A stretch of DNA of 64,000 bases from RPQJ01 sp963777725 (GTDB lineage: Bacteria > Pseudomonadota > Gammaproteobacteria > Steroidobacterales > Steroidobacteraceae). This document shows positions 1-11,363 of this stretch, one piece after another (the first letter of the stretch is position 1; each line of letters starts with the position of its first letter). The notes beneath the pieces were generated by a model. The model made no database searches. It saw only the letters and a program-made list of their open reading frames with translations, and was not told the DNA's origin. The position numbers and the translations under genes are program-made. Location of the stretch: contig CAVZRR010000002.1 of NCBI GenBank assembly GCA_963777725.1, positions 207,641 to 271,640 on the forward strand. The letters run 5' to 3'.

Positions 1-1539
1 GGTCTCGGTGAGCCCGACCCAGGCGACTTCGGGATCGGTGTAGGCGACCGATGGAATCACGGTTGCGTCGAAGAAGCTCTTCAAGCCCGCGGCGGCCTCT
101 GCAGCGACCTTGCCCTCGTGCGTCGCCTTGTGCGCCAGCATCGGTTGGCCGACCACGTCGCCGATCGCGAAGATGTGCGGCACGTTGGTGCGCATCTGCC
201 GATCGACCGGTATGAATCCCCGCTCGTCCACGTGCACGCCCGCGGCCGCAGCACCGACGCGGCGCCCATTCGGCGAACGGCCGACCGCGACGAGCACCTT
301 GCCGAAGAGCTGCGGCTCCGGCGCTGCATCGCCCGCGAACGCGACGCGCAACCCCTCGGCCGTGGCCTCGATGCCCGCCATCCGCGTGCCGGTCAGGACG
401 CGCGTGTAGCGGCGGGTGACGCGTTTCTCGAGCACCCGGACGAGGTCGCGATCGCAGCCCGGCATCAGTCCCGGCGTCAGCTCGACGACGCTGACGGCGA
501 CTCCGAGCGCGTCGTACACGGTCGCCATCTCGAGCCCGATGATGCCGCCGCCGACCACGAGCAGCGACTCGGGCAGGTCGAGCTCGAGCGCGCCGGTGGA
601 GTCGATGATCCGCGGATCGTCCGGCAGGCCCGGCAACCGCATGGACTCCGAGCCCGCAGCGATGATGCACTGGTCGAAGCTCACGGGGCGCGTCGTTCCG
701 CCCTCGCCAACCTGCAGCTCGTGCGCGGCGACGAAGTTCGCCTCGCCACGGATCACCGTAACCTTGCGCTGCCGCGCGAGCGTTTCGAGTCCGCCAGTGA
801 GGCGTGCGACGACGCCGTCCTTCCAGTCGCGGAGCTTCGCCGCATCGATCTCGGGCGCACCGAACCGCACGCCGAACTCGGCCATCGCCTCCGCATCCTC
901 GATCACGCGGGCCGCATGCAGCAGCGCCTTGGACGGGATGCAGCCGACGTTCAGGCACACACCGCCCAGCGTCGGACCCCGCTCGATCAGCGCGACCGCA
1001 AGACCCAGGTCCGCGGCGCGAAAGGCCGCCGTGTAACCGCCCGGACCGGCACCGAGTACGACGAGGTCGAAATCGAAGGAATGTCGGGTCGCTGCAGTCG
1101 GAGCGACTGCGGAACCGCGGGCCGGTTCCGGCACCACTCCGGCTGCGCCAGGTGCGGGTTGCACTGGCTCGTCGTGGGGCATCGGCTTGATCGGGACCGT
1201 ATCGAGGTACGGCTCGCCGCCGTACGGTTCGGCCGCGCGCAGCGCACCGTGGGTCGCCGTTTCTTCCGTCGCAGGACCGGGCGACGCCAGCGTCGCGATC
1301 GCGGTGCCGCTCGACACCTTGTCGCCCGTCTTCAGGTGCACCTGCATGACGACGCCGGCCGCGGTTGCCGGCACTTCCATCGTCGCCTTGTCGCTCTCGA
1401 GCGTGACCAGGGGTGTGTCGACTTCGATGCGATCCCCGGGCTTGACGAGCACGTCGATCACGGCGACGTCCTGCACGTCGCCGAGCTCCGGCACGCGCAG
1501 GGTCGCGGCAGAGGGCGATGAGTCACTCGTTGCGGTCAA
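1..1539 (-). CDS. lpdA: Dihydrolipoyl dehydrogenase (E3) with N-terminal lipoyl domain, partial
   Basis: E3 of the pyruvate dehydrogenase complex: it reoxidises dihydrolipoyl groups with FAD and passes electrons to NAD+. The 3' end lies outside the window, so 513 codons are visible. Residues about 10-85 form a lipoyl domain with the lysine in the ESDKATMEVP context. A linker follows, and the FAD-binding GAGPGGYTAA motif begins near residue 155. The redox disulfide motif GGVCLNVGCIPSK lies near residue 200, and a NAD-binding GGGIIGLE motif follows. Start chosen: TTG at 1539, preceded by a GGAGAGA ribosome binding site. It follows aceF on the same strand with a short gap, giving the order aceE-aceF-lpdA. 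An E3 that carries its own lipoyl domain is a known variant. Confidence 0.95.
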   Translation of the reverse strand, partial: MTATSDSSPSAATLRVPELGDVQDVAVIDVLVKPGDRIEVDTPLVTLESDKATMEVPATAAGVVMQVHLKTGDKVSSGTAIATLASPGPATEETATHGALRAAEPYGGEPYLDTVPIKPMPHDEPVQPAPGAAGVVPEPARGSAVAPTAATRHSFDFDLVVLGAGPGGYTAAFRAADLGLAVALIERGPTLGGVCLNVGCIPSKALLHAARVIEDAEAMAEFGVRFGAPEIDAAKLRDWKDGVVARLTGGLETLARQRKVTVIRGEANFVAAHELQVGEGGTTRPVSFDQCIIAAGSESMRLPGLPDDPRIIDSTGALELDLPESLLVVGGGIIGLEMATVYDALGVAVSVVELTPGLMPGCDRDLVRVLEKRVTRRYTRVLTGTRMAGIEATAEGLRVAFAGDAAPEPQLFGKVLVAVGRSPNGRRVGAAAAGVHVDERGFIPVDRQMRTNVPHIFAIGDVVGQPMLAHKATHEGKVAAEAAAGLKSFFDATVIPSVAYTDPEVAWVGLTET

Positions 1540-1567
1540 TACTCTCTCCAGTCGTGGCGGATTCCGA

Positions 1568-2875
1568 TCACGGAATCGCCTGCAGCAGTCCTTGCACGTC
1601 GGCGAGTGCCCTGGCGAGGAAACTGGTGAAGCGAACTGCGTCGGCGCCGTCGATGACCCGATGGTCGTAGGACAGCGAGAGCGGCAGCACCAGCTTCGGC
1701 ACGAAAGCCCCATTCTGGTACACGGGCCGGTGGCTCGCACGCGACACGCCCAGAATTGCGACTTCGGGCGCATTGATGATCGGCGTGAACGCGGTGCCGC
1801 CGATGCCGCCCAAGCTCGAGATCGTGAAGCAGCCGCCCTGCATCTCCGCTGCAGCGAGCTTGCCGGCACGCGCCTTCTCGCTCAGCACCGCGAGTTCGCG
1901 CGCGAGCTCGAAGACGTCCTTGCGGTCGGCGTCACGGACCACCGGGACGACGAGGCCGTTCGGCGTATCCGCGGCGAACCCGACGTGGACATACTTCTTG
2001 ATCACCAGCTCGCCCGCCTCGGCGTCGAGCGACGCGCCGAAATGCGGGAACGCCTGCAGCGCCTGCACGCAGGCGCGCATCACGAACGCGAGCGGCGTCA
2101 GCTTGATGCTGCGCGAGGCCGCCTCGTCCTTCAGGCGCGCGCGCGTGGCCTCCATGTCCGTGATGTCGGCTTCGTCGAACTGCGTCACGTGCGGCACGTT
2201 GATCCAGCTCGCGTGCAGGCGGGGGCCTGCGATCTTCTGGATGCGACTGAGCGGCCGGCGCTCGACGGCACCGAACGCAGCGAAGTCGACGACGGGCACG
2301 CGCGGCAGCGCGGCGCCGGCCGCTGGTTCGCTCAGCAATCGCTTGACGTGCGCCTTGACGTCCTGCTCGGTGATGCGCCCCTTGGCGCCCGTGCCCTGCA
2401 CCTTCGCGAGATCGACGCCCAGTTCACGCGCAAAGCGCCGGATCGACGGGCTCGCGTGCGAACGCGAGAACCCCGGATCACCGACGACCATTCCCCCGGC
2501 GGCCTTGCCGGCCTCCTCGCTCGCCTGCGCCGGAGACGGCTGGATGACGGGTTGAACCGCGGGCTTCTCCGCGGCTTCACGGCTCACGACCGGCTTGCTA
2601 TCGACCGCGACCGCCACAGCAGGCGCGGTGGCCGTCTCCGCCTCGATCAGCGCGATCACGTCGCCCTGCGACACCCGCCCGCCGCGCCGCACCTTCAGTT
2701 CGCGCACGATGCCGGCGGCCGACGAAGGCACGTCCATCGTCGCCTTCTCGGTCTCGAGCGTGATCAGCGTGCCATCGACGGCGACGGCGTCGCCCGGCTG
2801 CACGGCCACTTCGATGATCTCGACGTCCTTGTAGTCGCCGATGTCCGGGACGCGAACTTCGATCAGGTTCGGCAT
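1568..2875 (-). CDS. aceF: Dihydrolipoamide acetyltransferase, E2 of pyruvate dehydrogenase
   Basis: E2 core of pyruvate dehydrogenase: it transfers the acetyl group from lipoate to CoA. The 435-residue protein has one lipoyl domain (residues 1-80, lipoyl lysine K44 in ETEKATMDVP), a proline/alanine-rich linker, a peripheral subunit-binding domain (about 141-178, SPSIRRFARELGVDL) and the catalytic acyltransferase domain (about 205-435). The active-site motif DHRVIDGADA lies at about 404-413. It has a single lipoyl domain, where the E. coli protein has three; the E3 next door carries another. It is 13 bases downstream of aceE on the same strand, consistent with one operon. Confidence 0.97.
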   Translation of the reverse strand: MPNLIEVRVPDIGDYKDVEIIEVAVQPGDAVAVDGTLITLETEKATMDVPSSAAGIVRELKVRRGGRVSQGDVIALIEAETATAPAVAVAVDSKPVVSREAAEKPAVQPVIQPSPAQASEEAGKAAGGMVVGDPGFSRSHASPSIRRFARELGVDLAKVQGTGAKGRITEQDVKAHVKRLLSEPAAGAALPRVPVVDFAAFGAVERRPLSRIQKIAGPRLHASWINVPHVTQFDEADITDMEATRARLKDEAASRSIKLTPLAFVMRACVQALQAFPHFGASLDAEAGELVIKKYVHVGFAADTPNGLVVPVVRDADRKDVFELARELAVLSEKARAGKLAAAEMQGGCFTISSLGGIGGTAFTPIINAPEVAILGVSRASHRPVYQNGAFVPKLVLPLSLSYDHRVIDGADAVRFTSFLARALADVQGLLQAIP

Positions 2876-2888
2876 GACCGCACGCCCC

Positions 2889-5552
<2,664 letters not shown>

Positions 5553-5650
5553 GGTGCGCGCCCGCGGTAATGATTTGCGCGGCACGCCCTGTTAGCATGC
5601 CGACGCGCAATGATCCGCGCTGCTCCAACAGGGGTCAAGGCAAGCCCGTG

Positions 5651-7168
5651 ATGCAGATGCTCCCGCCGGAAACGAAGATCGCGCTGCGGCGGCGCAGCGC
5701 GCCCGCGAGCGAGGTGAGCCTGGCTCGCACGGACGCTGCGGTCTTCGTGATCGCCGACGCCGACCCCGCCGCGGCGATCGCACGCTTGCCTCATGCCAGG
5801 CTGTGGCAGAGCCTCCATCGCAGCGTCCGCAGGGCATCGAAAGCACCTCTGCTGGTCACGCGGTTGCCGAACGCGCGCCAGACGCTGGCTGCGGTCGGAT
5901 TCCTGCGCCCCGGCGCGAGCAGCTTCGAGCGCCTCGAGCTGGCGGGCAAGCTGATGAGCGAGGTCGTCAAGCCCGGCGTGGTCGCGCTGCAGTGTCACGC
6001 AATGGCCTTCGACGCCGACGAGTCCGCGCTGGTCGTGGAGGCGCTCGCGAGCGCAGCGCTCGCCGCGGCCGCGCCGATGCCGCAACGCAAGACCCGTCCC
6101 ACGCCGCCGTCCGATCTGCGCGCCATCGACGCACATGGCGGACGCGCGGCGGACCTCGAACGCGCCGCGGCGATCGCCGCCGGCAACCACCTCGCGCGCT
6201 GGCTCACGACGCTGCCACCCAACGAGCTCGATTGCGTCGCTTACCGGAAGACGTTGCAGCAACTCGCCCGCCGCGAGGGCTGGTCGTTCCGTTTTTACGA
6301 CGAGCGCGCGCTCGCACGACTGGGCGCGGGGGCCTTCCTTGCCGTCACCCGCGCCAACGACCACCGCGGCGCCGGCATCGTGCGGCTGCGCTATCGGCCG
6401 CGCGGCACGCGGCCCGCGCGGCGGATCGGCCTCGTCGGCAAGGGCATCTGCTTCGACACGGGCGGCGTGAACCTCAAGGCGCACAAGGGCATGTACCTGA
6501 TGCACGGCGACATGCAGGGCAGCGCAGTCGCGGTCGGCAGCCTGCTCGCGCTGTCGCGCAGCCAGGCGGCGCTCGAGGTCGATTGCTGGCTCGCGCTGAC
6601 CGAGAACCAGATCGGCCCGCGCGCCTACCGCCCGCAGGAGATCGTCCGCGCGATGAATGGCGTCACGATCCAGGTCGTGCACAGCGACGCCGAGGGCCGC
6701 ATGGTGCTGGCCGACACGCTGGCGCTGGCGGCCCGCGAGAAGCCGGCGCTGCTGCTCGATTACGCCACGTTGACGGGCGCCTGCGTCAATGCGATCACCG
6801 ATCGCTACAGCGGCGCCTTCACGAACCGCCATGACCTGCACGAGGCCGTGCAGGCGGCCGGACGCGCGAGCGGCGAGCGCGTCTGGTGCTTCCCGATGGA
6901 CGCGGACTTCGACCGCGAGCTCGAGAGCCCGGTGGCCGACGTGCTGCAGTGCGCCGTCGAGGCGAAGGGTGATCACATCCTCGCTGCGCGTTTCCTGAGC
7001 CGCTTCGTGCCGCAGGACCTCGCGTGGGTGCACTTCGACCTCGCCGCCAGCGAGCACAAGGGTGGTCTCGCGCACGTGCCGACGGAGTTCACCGGATTCG
7101 GCGTGCGCTACACCGCGCACCTGCTCGGCGATCCAGCGTTCCTCGCGCAGGCGGAGAGTCGCGCTTGA
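5651..7168 (+). CDS. Leucyl aminopeptidase family protein (peptidase M17)
   Basis: Two-metal cytosolic aminopeptidase of family M17. The C-terminal catalytic domain shows the metal ligands in order: lysine and aspartate in VGKGICFDTGG, aspartate in MHGDMQG, and aspartate and glutamate in HSDAEGRMVLADTL, whose arginine is the usual bicarbonate-site residue. Length 505 residues, normal for the family. Start chosen at the ATG at 5651 (MQMLPPETK), preceded by an AAGG-type site; an upstream ATG at 5600 is possible. The stop overlaps the start of pyrC, so the two are probably translated together. The variant NTDAEGRL box (HSDAEGRM) suggests the PepB/YtjB-like branch rather than classical PepA. Confidence 0.92.
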   Translation: MQMLPPETKIALRRRSAPASEVSLARTDAAVFVIADADPAAAIARLPHARLWQSLHRSVRRASKAPLLVTRLPNARQTLAAVGFLRPGASSFERLELAGKLMSEVVKPGVVALQCHAMAFDADESALVVEALASAALAAAAPMPQRKTRPTPPSDLRAIDAHGGRAADLERAAAIAAGNHLARWLTTLPPNELDCVAYRKTLQQLARREGWSFRFYDERALARLGAGAFLAVTRANDHRGAGIVRLRYRPRGTRPARRIGLVGKGICFDTGGVNLKAHKGMYLMHGDMQGSAVAVGSLLALSRSQAALEVDCWLALTENQIGPRAYRPQEIVRAMNGVTIQVVHSDAEGRMVLADTLALAAREKPALLLDYATLTGACVNAITDRYSGAFTNRHDLHEAVQAAGRASGERVWCFPMDADFDRELESPVADVLQCAVEAKGDHILAARFLSRFVPQDLAWVHFDLAASEHKGGLAHVPTEFTGFGVRYTAHLLGDPAFLAQAESRA

Positions 7169-8202
7169 GCGTGCTGCGACTGAGACGACCCGACGACTGG
7201 CACCTGCACCTGCGGGACGGCGCTCACATGGCCGCGGTGCTGCCCTTCACGGCGCGGCGTTTCGCACGCGCGCTCGTGATGCCGAACCTGAAGCCGCCGA
7301 TGACGACCACGGCCGCGCTGGCGGATTACCGCGCGCGCATCCTGGCTGCGCTGCCGCCGGGATCGGCGTTCGAGCCGTTGATGACCCTCTACCTGACCGA
7401 TCGCACGCCGCCCGACGAGATCCGCCGGGCCCGCGCGAGCGGCTTCGTCGTGGGCGCCAAGCTCTATCCGGCGGGTGCGACGACGCACTCGGACTCGGGC
7501 GTGACCTCGATCGAGCACACCTGGCCCGCGCTGGAAGCCATGGCCGAGGCCGGCCTGGTGCTGCAGGTGCACGGTGAGGTGACCGAGTCGGCGGTCGACG
7601 TGTTCGACCGGGAGCACGAGTTCATCGATCGGGTGCTGACCCGGATCGTCGAGCGCGTGCCCGGACTGCGCATCGTCTTCGAGCACATTACGACGGCGGC
7701 AGCCGCCGAGTTCGTCCGGTCCGCGGGCCCGACGATCGCAGCGACGCTGACCCCTCAACACCTGCTGCTGAATCGCAATGCACTGTTCGAGGGCGGCATC
7801 CGTCCGCACCACTTCTGCCTGCCGGTGCTGAAGCGCGAGCGCGACCGTGCGGCCCTGGTCGAGGCCGCCACCGGCGACGATCCGCGATTCTTCCTCGGCA
7901 CCGACAGCGCGCCCCACGCGCGCCACACCAAGGAAGCCGCGTGCGGCTGCGCAGGAATCTTCTCCGCGCACGCTGCGATCGAGCTTTATGCCGAGGTGTT
8001 CCACGCGGCGGGCCGGCTGGACCGGCTGGAGGCCTTCGCGGCCGAGCGCGGTGCCGACTTCTATCGCCTGCCCCGCAACCCGGGCCAGATCACGCTCGAG
8101 CGGTCCGCCTGGACCGTTCCGGACGCGTATCCGTTCGGCGACGACGAGCTCGTCCCGTTGCGTGGCGGCGGCCAGGTCGGCTGGCGGCTGGTGACGCAGT
8201 GA
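7165..8202 (+). CDS. pyrC: Dihydroorotase
   Basis: Zinc-dependent dihydroorotase of de novo pyrimidine synthesis, interconverting carbamoyl-aspartate and dihydroorotate. It is the short type II (PyrC) form: 345 residues against 348 in E. coli. Metal-binding features visible are DDWHLHLRDG near the N terminus, the carbamylated-lysine region FVVGAKLYPAGATT, histidines in QVHGE and FEHITT, and the aspartate in LGTDSAPHARHTKE. Start chosen: TTG at 7165, overlapping the upstream stop as TTGA, with GGAGAG seven bases upstream. A GTG at 7171 is an alternative. The 3' end overlaps rnt in the same way, so the three genes form a coupled operon. Confidence 0.96.
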   Translation: MSVLRLRRPDDWHLHLRDGAHMAAVLPFTARRFARALVMPNLKPPMTTTAALADYRARILAALPPGSAFEPLMTLYLTDRTPPDEIRRARASGFVVGAKLYPAGATTHSDSGVTSIEHTWPALEAMAEAGLVLQVHGEVTESAVDVFDREHEFIDRVLTRIVERVPGLRIVFEHITTAAAAEFVRSAGPTIAATLTPQHLLLNRNALFEGGIRPHHFCLPVLKRERDRAALVEAATGDDPRFFLGTDSAPHARHTKEAACGCAGIFSAHAAIELYAEVFHAAGRLDRLEAFAAERGADFYRLPRNPGQITLERSAWTVPDAYPFGDDELVPLRGGGQVGWRLVTQ

Positions 8203-8885
8203 GCGTCGGGTACGACGGGCCGCGCATCGCCAACCGGTTCCGCGGATTCCTGCCGGTGGCGGTCGACGTGGAGACGGGCGGCTTCAATGCCAATACGGAT
8301 GCCTTGCTCGAGATCGCCGCAGTGATCATCGACATGACGCCGAGCGGGGAGGTGCGGCCCGGAGCGACCTTCCGCTACCACGTCCAGCCGTTCCACGGCT
8401 CGCGCATCGATCCCGCGTCGCTCGCCGTGAACGGCATCGACCCGCACCACCCGTTGCGACCCGCGATGCCCGAGAAGGAGGCGCTGACGCAGCTGCTGCG
8501 CGAGATTCGCAAAGCCGTACGCGAGGCCGATTGCACCCGTGCCGTGCTCGTCGGGCACAACGCGTCGTTCGACCTCGGGTTCCTGAACGCCGCGGTCGCG
8601 CGCACGGACATCAAGCGCAATCCGTTCCACCCGTTCTCGAGTTTCGACACGGCCACGCTCGGCGGCGTCGCACTGGGTCAAACGGTATTGTCGCGAGCGG
8701 TGACGGCGGCCGGCCTGGCTTGGGACCCGGCGGGCGCACACTCGGCCATTTACGACGCGGAACGCACCGCAGCGCTTTTCTGCGTGATCTGCAATCGCTT
8801 CCGGTTCATGTACGAGGAAGCGCTGGAACGCGCTCCCGACCTCGCGGTCATCGACGAGGTGCCGCCGGAGGATGCCGGTGACTAA
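8199..8885 (+). CDS. rnt: Ribonuclease T
   Basis: DEDD-family 3'-5' exoribonuclease that trims tRNA and other stable RNA 3' ends. The exonuclease motifs are visible: VAVDVETGGFNANTD (first D and E), VGHNASFDLGFLN (Exo II) and AHSAIYDAERTA (Exo III H and D). Length is 228 residues; E. coli RNase T has 215. The GTG start at 8199 overlaps the pyrC stop as GTGA. In many gammaproteobacteria rnt sits near pyrC and a monothiol glutaredoxin gene, as it does here. Confidence 0.95.
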   Translation: MSVGYDGPRIANRFRGFLPVAVDVETGGFNANTDALLEIAAVIIDMTPSGEVRPGATFRYHVQPFHGSRIDPASLAVNGIDPHHPLRPAMPEKEALTQLLREIRKAVREADCTRAVLVGHNASFDLGFLNAAVARTDIKRNPFHPFSSFDTATLGGVALGQTVLSRAVTAAGLAWDPAGAHSAIYDAERTAALFCVICNRFRFMYEEALERAPDLAVIDEVPPEDAGD

Positions 8886-8900
8886 AGGGGAATGTCCCCT
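8886..8900. terminator. Small hairpin in the rnt/grxD convergent gap
   Basis: A six-base-pair stem (AGGGGA/TCCCCT) with a three-base loop fills most of the 20-base gap between the convergent stops. It lacks a clear T tract, so it may be only a weak bidirectional terminator. Confidence 0.35.
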
Positions 8901-8905
8901 GTAGT

Positions 8906-9241
8906 TCAGGCCTTTGCCGTCGCGCCGGCTTCGTCGAGCAGCGCCTTCAGCTCGCCCTTCTGGAACATCTCGGTGATGATGTCCGAGCCGCCGACGAGTT
9001 CCCCGCTGACGTACAACTGCGGATACGTCGGCCAGTTCGAGTAGCGCTTGAGCGCCTCCCGCAACTCGGGATCTTCGAAGATGTTCACGTAGCCGAAACT
9101 CGCGCCACACGCCTCGAGCGTGCGCACGGCGGCGGCCGAGAATCCACACTGCGGGAAGTCGGGCGTGCCCTTCATGTAGAGCACCACCGGGTTCGACTTG
9201 AGCTGTTCCTGAATTCGTTCGATGACGTCCACGTGCCTCAC
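8906..9241 (-). CDS. grxD: Monothiol glutaredoxin (Grx4 type)
   Basis: CGFS-type monothiol glutaredoxin, a [2Fe-2S] carrier that works with BolA and Fe-S assembly proteins. The active-site motif is in FPQCGFSAAAV, and WPTYPQLYV and GGSDII form the glutathione-binding cis-proline loop and the GG(S/C)D motif. Length 111 residues, typical. The GTG at 9241 overlaps the stop of the upstream DUF1289 gene (GTGA). A second GTG at 9232 has a better-spaced GGTGAGG site and gives a protein three residues shorter. Confidence 0.95.
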   Translation of the reverse strand: MRHVDVIERIQEQLKSNPVVLYMKGTPDFPQCGFSAAAVRTLEACGASFGYVNIFEDPELREALKRYSNWPTYPQLYVSGELVGGSDIITEMFQKGELKALLDEAGATAKA

Positions 9242-9450
9242 CCCTTGGCCGCGCCTGCGACCGCCAAATCAGGGCGCCCCGTATCGGCGCGCGCCCGCTC
9301 CAGCCGCGCAAGCACGGCCCACTGCTCGTCCGGGTTCATCCGCCCCCAGCGAGCGATCTCGACGACGGTGCGCCCGCACCCGGTGCAGCAATTGCCGGCG
9401 TCGAGCACGCACACGTTGATGCAGGGAGATGCAGGACCCACTCGAGTCAT
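9238..9450 (-). CDS. DUF1289 domain protein, cysteine-rich
   Basis: A 70-residue protein with the DUF1289 cysteine pattern SPCINVCVLD...CTGCGRTVVEIARW, characteristic of the YdhL-like family thought to bind a metal or Fe-S cluster; its function is not established. The ATG at 9450 is unambiguous. The coding overlap with grxD suggests translational coupling and a shared role in Fe-S or redox chemistry. Confidence 0.85.
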   Translation of the reverse strand: MTRVGPASPCINVCVLDAGNCCTGCGRTVVEIARWGRMNPDEQWAVLARLERARADTGRPDLAVAGAAKG

Positions 9451-9479
9451 TCGCCACCACCAACCCGCCCCGGAAGGCG

Positions 9480-9508
9480 TTGAATTATGGGGATGCGTCG
9501 CCTATTCT
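9480..9508 (+). promoter_or_regulatory. Predicted sigma-70 promoter of the puuD-like/nadC operon
   Basis: TTGAAT at 9480-9485 and TATTCT at 9503-9508 are separated by 17 bases. The predicted start near 9515 leaves a leader of about 70 bases before the GTG at 9588. Confidence 0.55.
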
Positions 9509-9587
9509 TCAAATGCTTCGCAGCGACCCCGGCCAGAGGCCGAAATTCCCGAGGGCGCCGCACACTACACGCTGGCAGGAGTTTCCG

Positions 9588-10187
9588 GTGAACCCATTGA
9601 ACACGGTTCGTGGTGCGATCACGCTCGGATTCGCGATCGCGATCGTGCTCACGCTGCTGGTCGCGCCCACCGGCTTCGTCGAATTGAGCCTCGCCCGCTG
9701 GCTGCACATCCTGTCCGGCATCATGTGGATCGGCCTGCTGTACTACTTCAACGTCGTGCAGATCCCGGCGCTCGCGACGGCCGCCGCGGACAAAGGCGGC
9801 CCCGGCGGCGCCGGCATCACGAAATACGTCGCTCCCCGCGCGCTCTGGTGGTTCCGCTGGGCGTCGCTGGTCACCTGGTTCACGGGCGCCTGGTACCTGG
9901 GTCGCTCCGGAAACTTTGCCGGCGCCTTCACGCTCGGCCTGGGCGACACGGTCAATTACTACCAGCTGATCATCGGCATCGGCGCCTGGCTCGGCACGAT
10001 CATGCTGTTCAACGTCTGGGTGCTGATCTGGCCGAACCAGAAGAAGATCCTCGGCATCGTCGCCGCCACGGACGCCGAGAAGGCACGGGCTCGCAAGGTC
10101 GCCACGCTCGCGTCGCGGACCAACTTCGCGCTGTCGATCCCGATGCTGCTCTGCATGGGCTCGGCCACGCACGGCCTGCCCTTCTGA
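9588..10187 (+). CDS. PuuD-like (urate hydroxylase membrane domain) protein
   Basis: A 199-residue integral membrane protein that resembles the membrane domain of PuuD/DUF989. Several hydrophobic segments are visible (about residues 8-28, 34-52, 82-100, 120-150, 180-195), and there is a HILSGIMWIGLLYYFNV stretch typical of the family. Full-length PuuD has a cytochrome c domain at the C terminus; this protein ends without any CXXCH motif, so it is a membrane-only version. The GTG start at 9588 has an ideal AGGAG six bases upstream. It lies 14 bases before nadC and is probably cotranscribed. Urate oxidation is not supported by context, so the function is left open. Confidence 0.75.
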   Translation: MNPLNTVRGAITLGFAIAIVLTLLVAPTGFVELSLARWLHILSGIMWIGLLYYFNVVQIPALATAAADKGGPGGAGITKYVAPRALWWFRWASLVTWFTGAWYLGRSGNFAGAFTLGLGDTVNYYQLIIGIGAWLGTIMLFNVWVLIWPNQKKILGIVAATDAEKARARKVATLASRTNFALSIPMLLCMGSATHGLPF

Positions 10188-10201
10188 CGGACGGGTCCCG
10201 C

Positions 10202-11059
10202 ATGCCCGCGCCCCCGGTCGACCTGGTCCAGCAGGTAGCACGCGCCATCGACGAGGACGTCGGCGCCGGCGACTTGACCGCCGTGCTCGTGCCCGCCGGC
10301 CGCACCGGCCGCGCGACCGTGATCACGCGCGAGGCGGCCGTCCTTTGCGGCCGGCCCTGGTTCGACGAAGTGTTCCACCAGATCGATCCGGCGGTGCGGA
10401 TCGAGTGGGACGCCGACGAGGGCGCGGACGTCGCCGCAGGCCAGCGCCTGTGCCGGCTCTCGGGCCCGGCCCGGTCGCTGCTCACCGGTGAACGGACCGC
10501 CCTGAACTTCCTGCAGACCCTGTCCGGCACGGCGACCGTGACACGGCGTTATGTGGCGATCGTGGCCGGCCTGCCCGCACGCATCCTCGACACGCGCAAG
10601 ACGCTCCCCGGGCTGCGCCGCGCACAGAAGTACGCGGTGCTCTGCGCGGGCGGCAGCAACCACCGGATGGGGCTCTACGACGGCATCCTCGTCAAGGAGA
10701 ACCACATCATGGCCGCCGGGTCGATCGCCTCCGCGGTGGCCGCGGCGCGCGCGGCCGGCGCAATCGTGCCGGTCGAGGTCGAGGTCGAGACGCTCGACGA
10801 GCTGACCCAGGCGCTCGAGGCCGGCGCGGACATGGCCCTGCTCGACGAATTCAGCCTCGACGACCTGCGGGCCGCCGTCGCGATGAATCGCTCTCACCCT
10901 CGTGGCCCGATGAAACTCGAAGCGTCCGGCAACGTCACGTTGGAGACGCTGCGTGCGATCGCCGAGACCGGCGTCGATTTCGTCTCGATCGGTTCGCTCA
11001 CGAAGCACGTGCGGGCCGTGGATCTGTCGATGCGCTTCGAGTTCTCGCCCCTGGTTTGA
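10202..11059 (+). CDS. nadC: Nicotinate-nucleotide pyrophosphorylase (quinolinate phosphoribosyltransferase)
   Basis: Converts quinolinate and PRPP to nicotinate mononucleotide in de novo NAD synthesis. The 285-residue protein carries the family signatures DVGAGDLTA near the N terminus, ERTALNFLQTLSGTAT, ARILDTRKTLPGLR and KYAVLCAGGSNHRMGLYDG, then ASGNVTLETLRAIAETGVD and SIGSLTKH near the C terminus. The ATG at 10202 is the natural start. Length and motifs are complete. It ends just before a 480-base non-coding stretch rich in inverted repeats. Confidence 0.97.
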   Translation: MPAPPVDLVQQVARAIDEDVGAGDLTAVLVPAGRTGRATVITREAAVLCGRPWFDEVFHQIDPAVRIEWDADEGADVAAGQRLCRLSGPARSLLTGERTALNFLQTLSGTATVTRRYVAIVAGLPARILDTRKTLPGLRRAQKYAVLCAGGSNHRMGLYDGILVKENHIMAAGSIASAVAAARAAGAIVPVEVEVETLDELTQALEAGADMALLDEFSLDDLRAAVAMNRSHPRGPMKLEASGNVTLETLRAIAETGVDFVSIGSLTKHVRAVDLSMRFEFSPLV

Positions 11060-11088
11060 TTTGCTGCTGCGGCGTCACGCGGGTGGTG

Positions 11089-11159
11089 GGCGAGGATTCC
11101 GGGTCCGCCCGGGCCCGCGAAGAAGACATGCGGGCCCGAACGGACCCGGAATCCTCGCC
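11089..11159. repeat. Long hairpin, 30-base arms
   Basis: Arms 11089-11118 and 11130-11159 pair at 28 of 30 positions around an 11-base loop. The two mismatches are adjacent. The hairpin starts 29 bases after the nadC stop. There is no T tract, so it resembles a repetitive extragenic palindrome more than an intrinsic terminator. Confidence 0.8.
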
Positions 11160-11169
11160 ACCGTGCGCG

Positions 11170-11214
11170 GCGCCTGAGCGAGTTTTCGCCAGGGCGCGAA
11201 AACTCGCACGGCGC
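11170..11214 (+). repeat. REP-like palindromic element, copy 1
   Basis: A 45-base element with ends GCGCCTGAGC and CGCACGGCGC. Its core is a perfect 12-base-pair hairpin (GCGAGTTTTCGC against GCGAAAACTCGC, 11178-11189 and 11196-11207). The same ends recur in opposite orientation at 11364-11405. Confidence 0.65.
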
Positions 11215-11363
11215 ATGCAGCGCCCACCACGGACCGAACGGCTTCTCCGTAACGTGGGTGGCCAACGGGAAGCGGCTTGGCGCACTGCCTGCGGCGTGCA
11301 CAGGCGGAGTCGTCATCTTTGACTCAGCTACCGAGGGTGACGTTGAACCCACTCACCGCGCTT

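Noticed and set aside
118..1521. Plus-strand open frame of 467 codons at the window start
   Set aside because: It lies opposite the lipoyl-domain dihydrolipoyl dehydrogenase, whose FAD and redox-disulfide motifs are unmistakable.
9588..10187. Full urate hydroxylase PuuD
   Set aside because: The protein has only the membrane part and no cytochrome c motif, and no purine genes are near, so only a PuuD-like call is supported.
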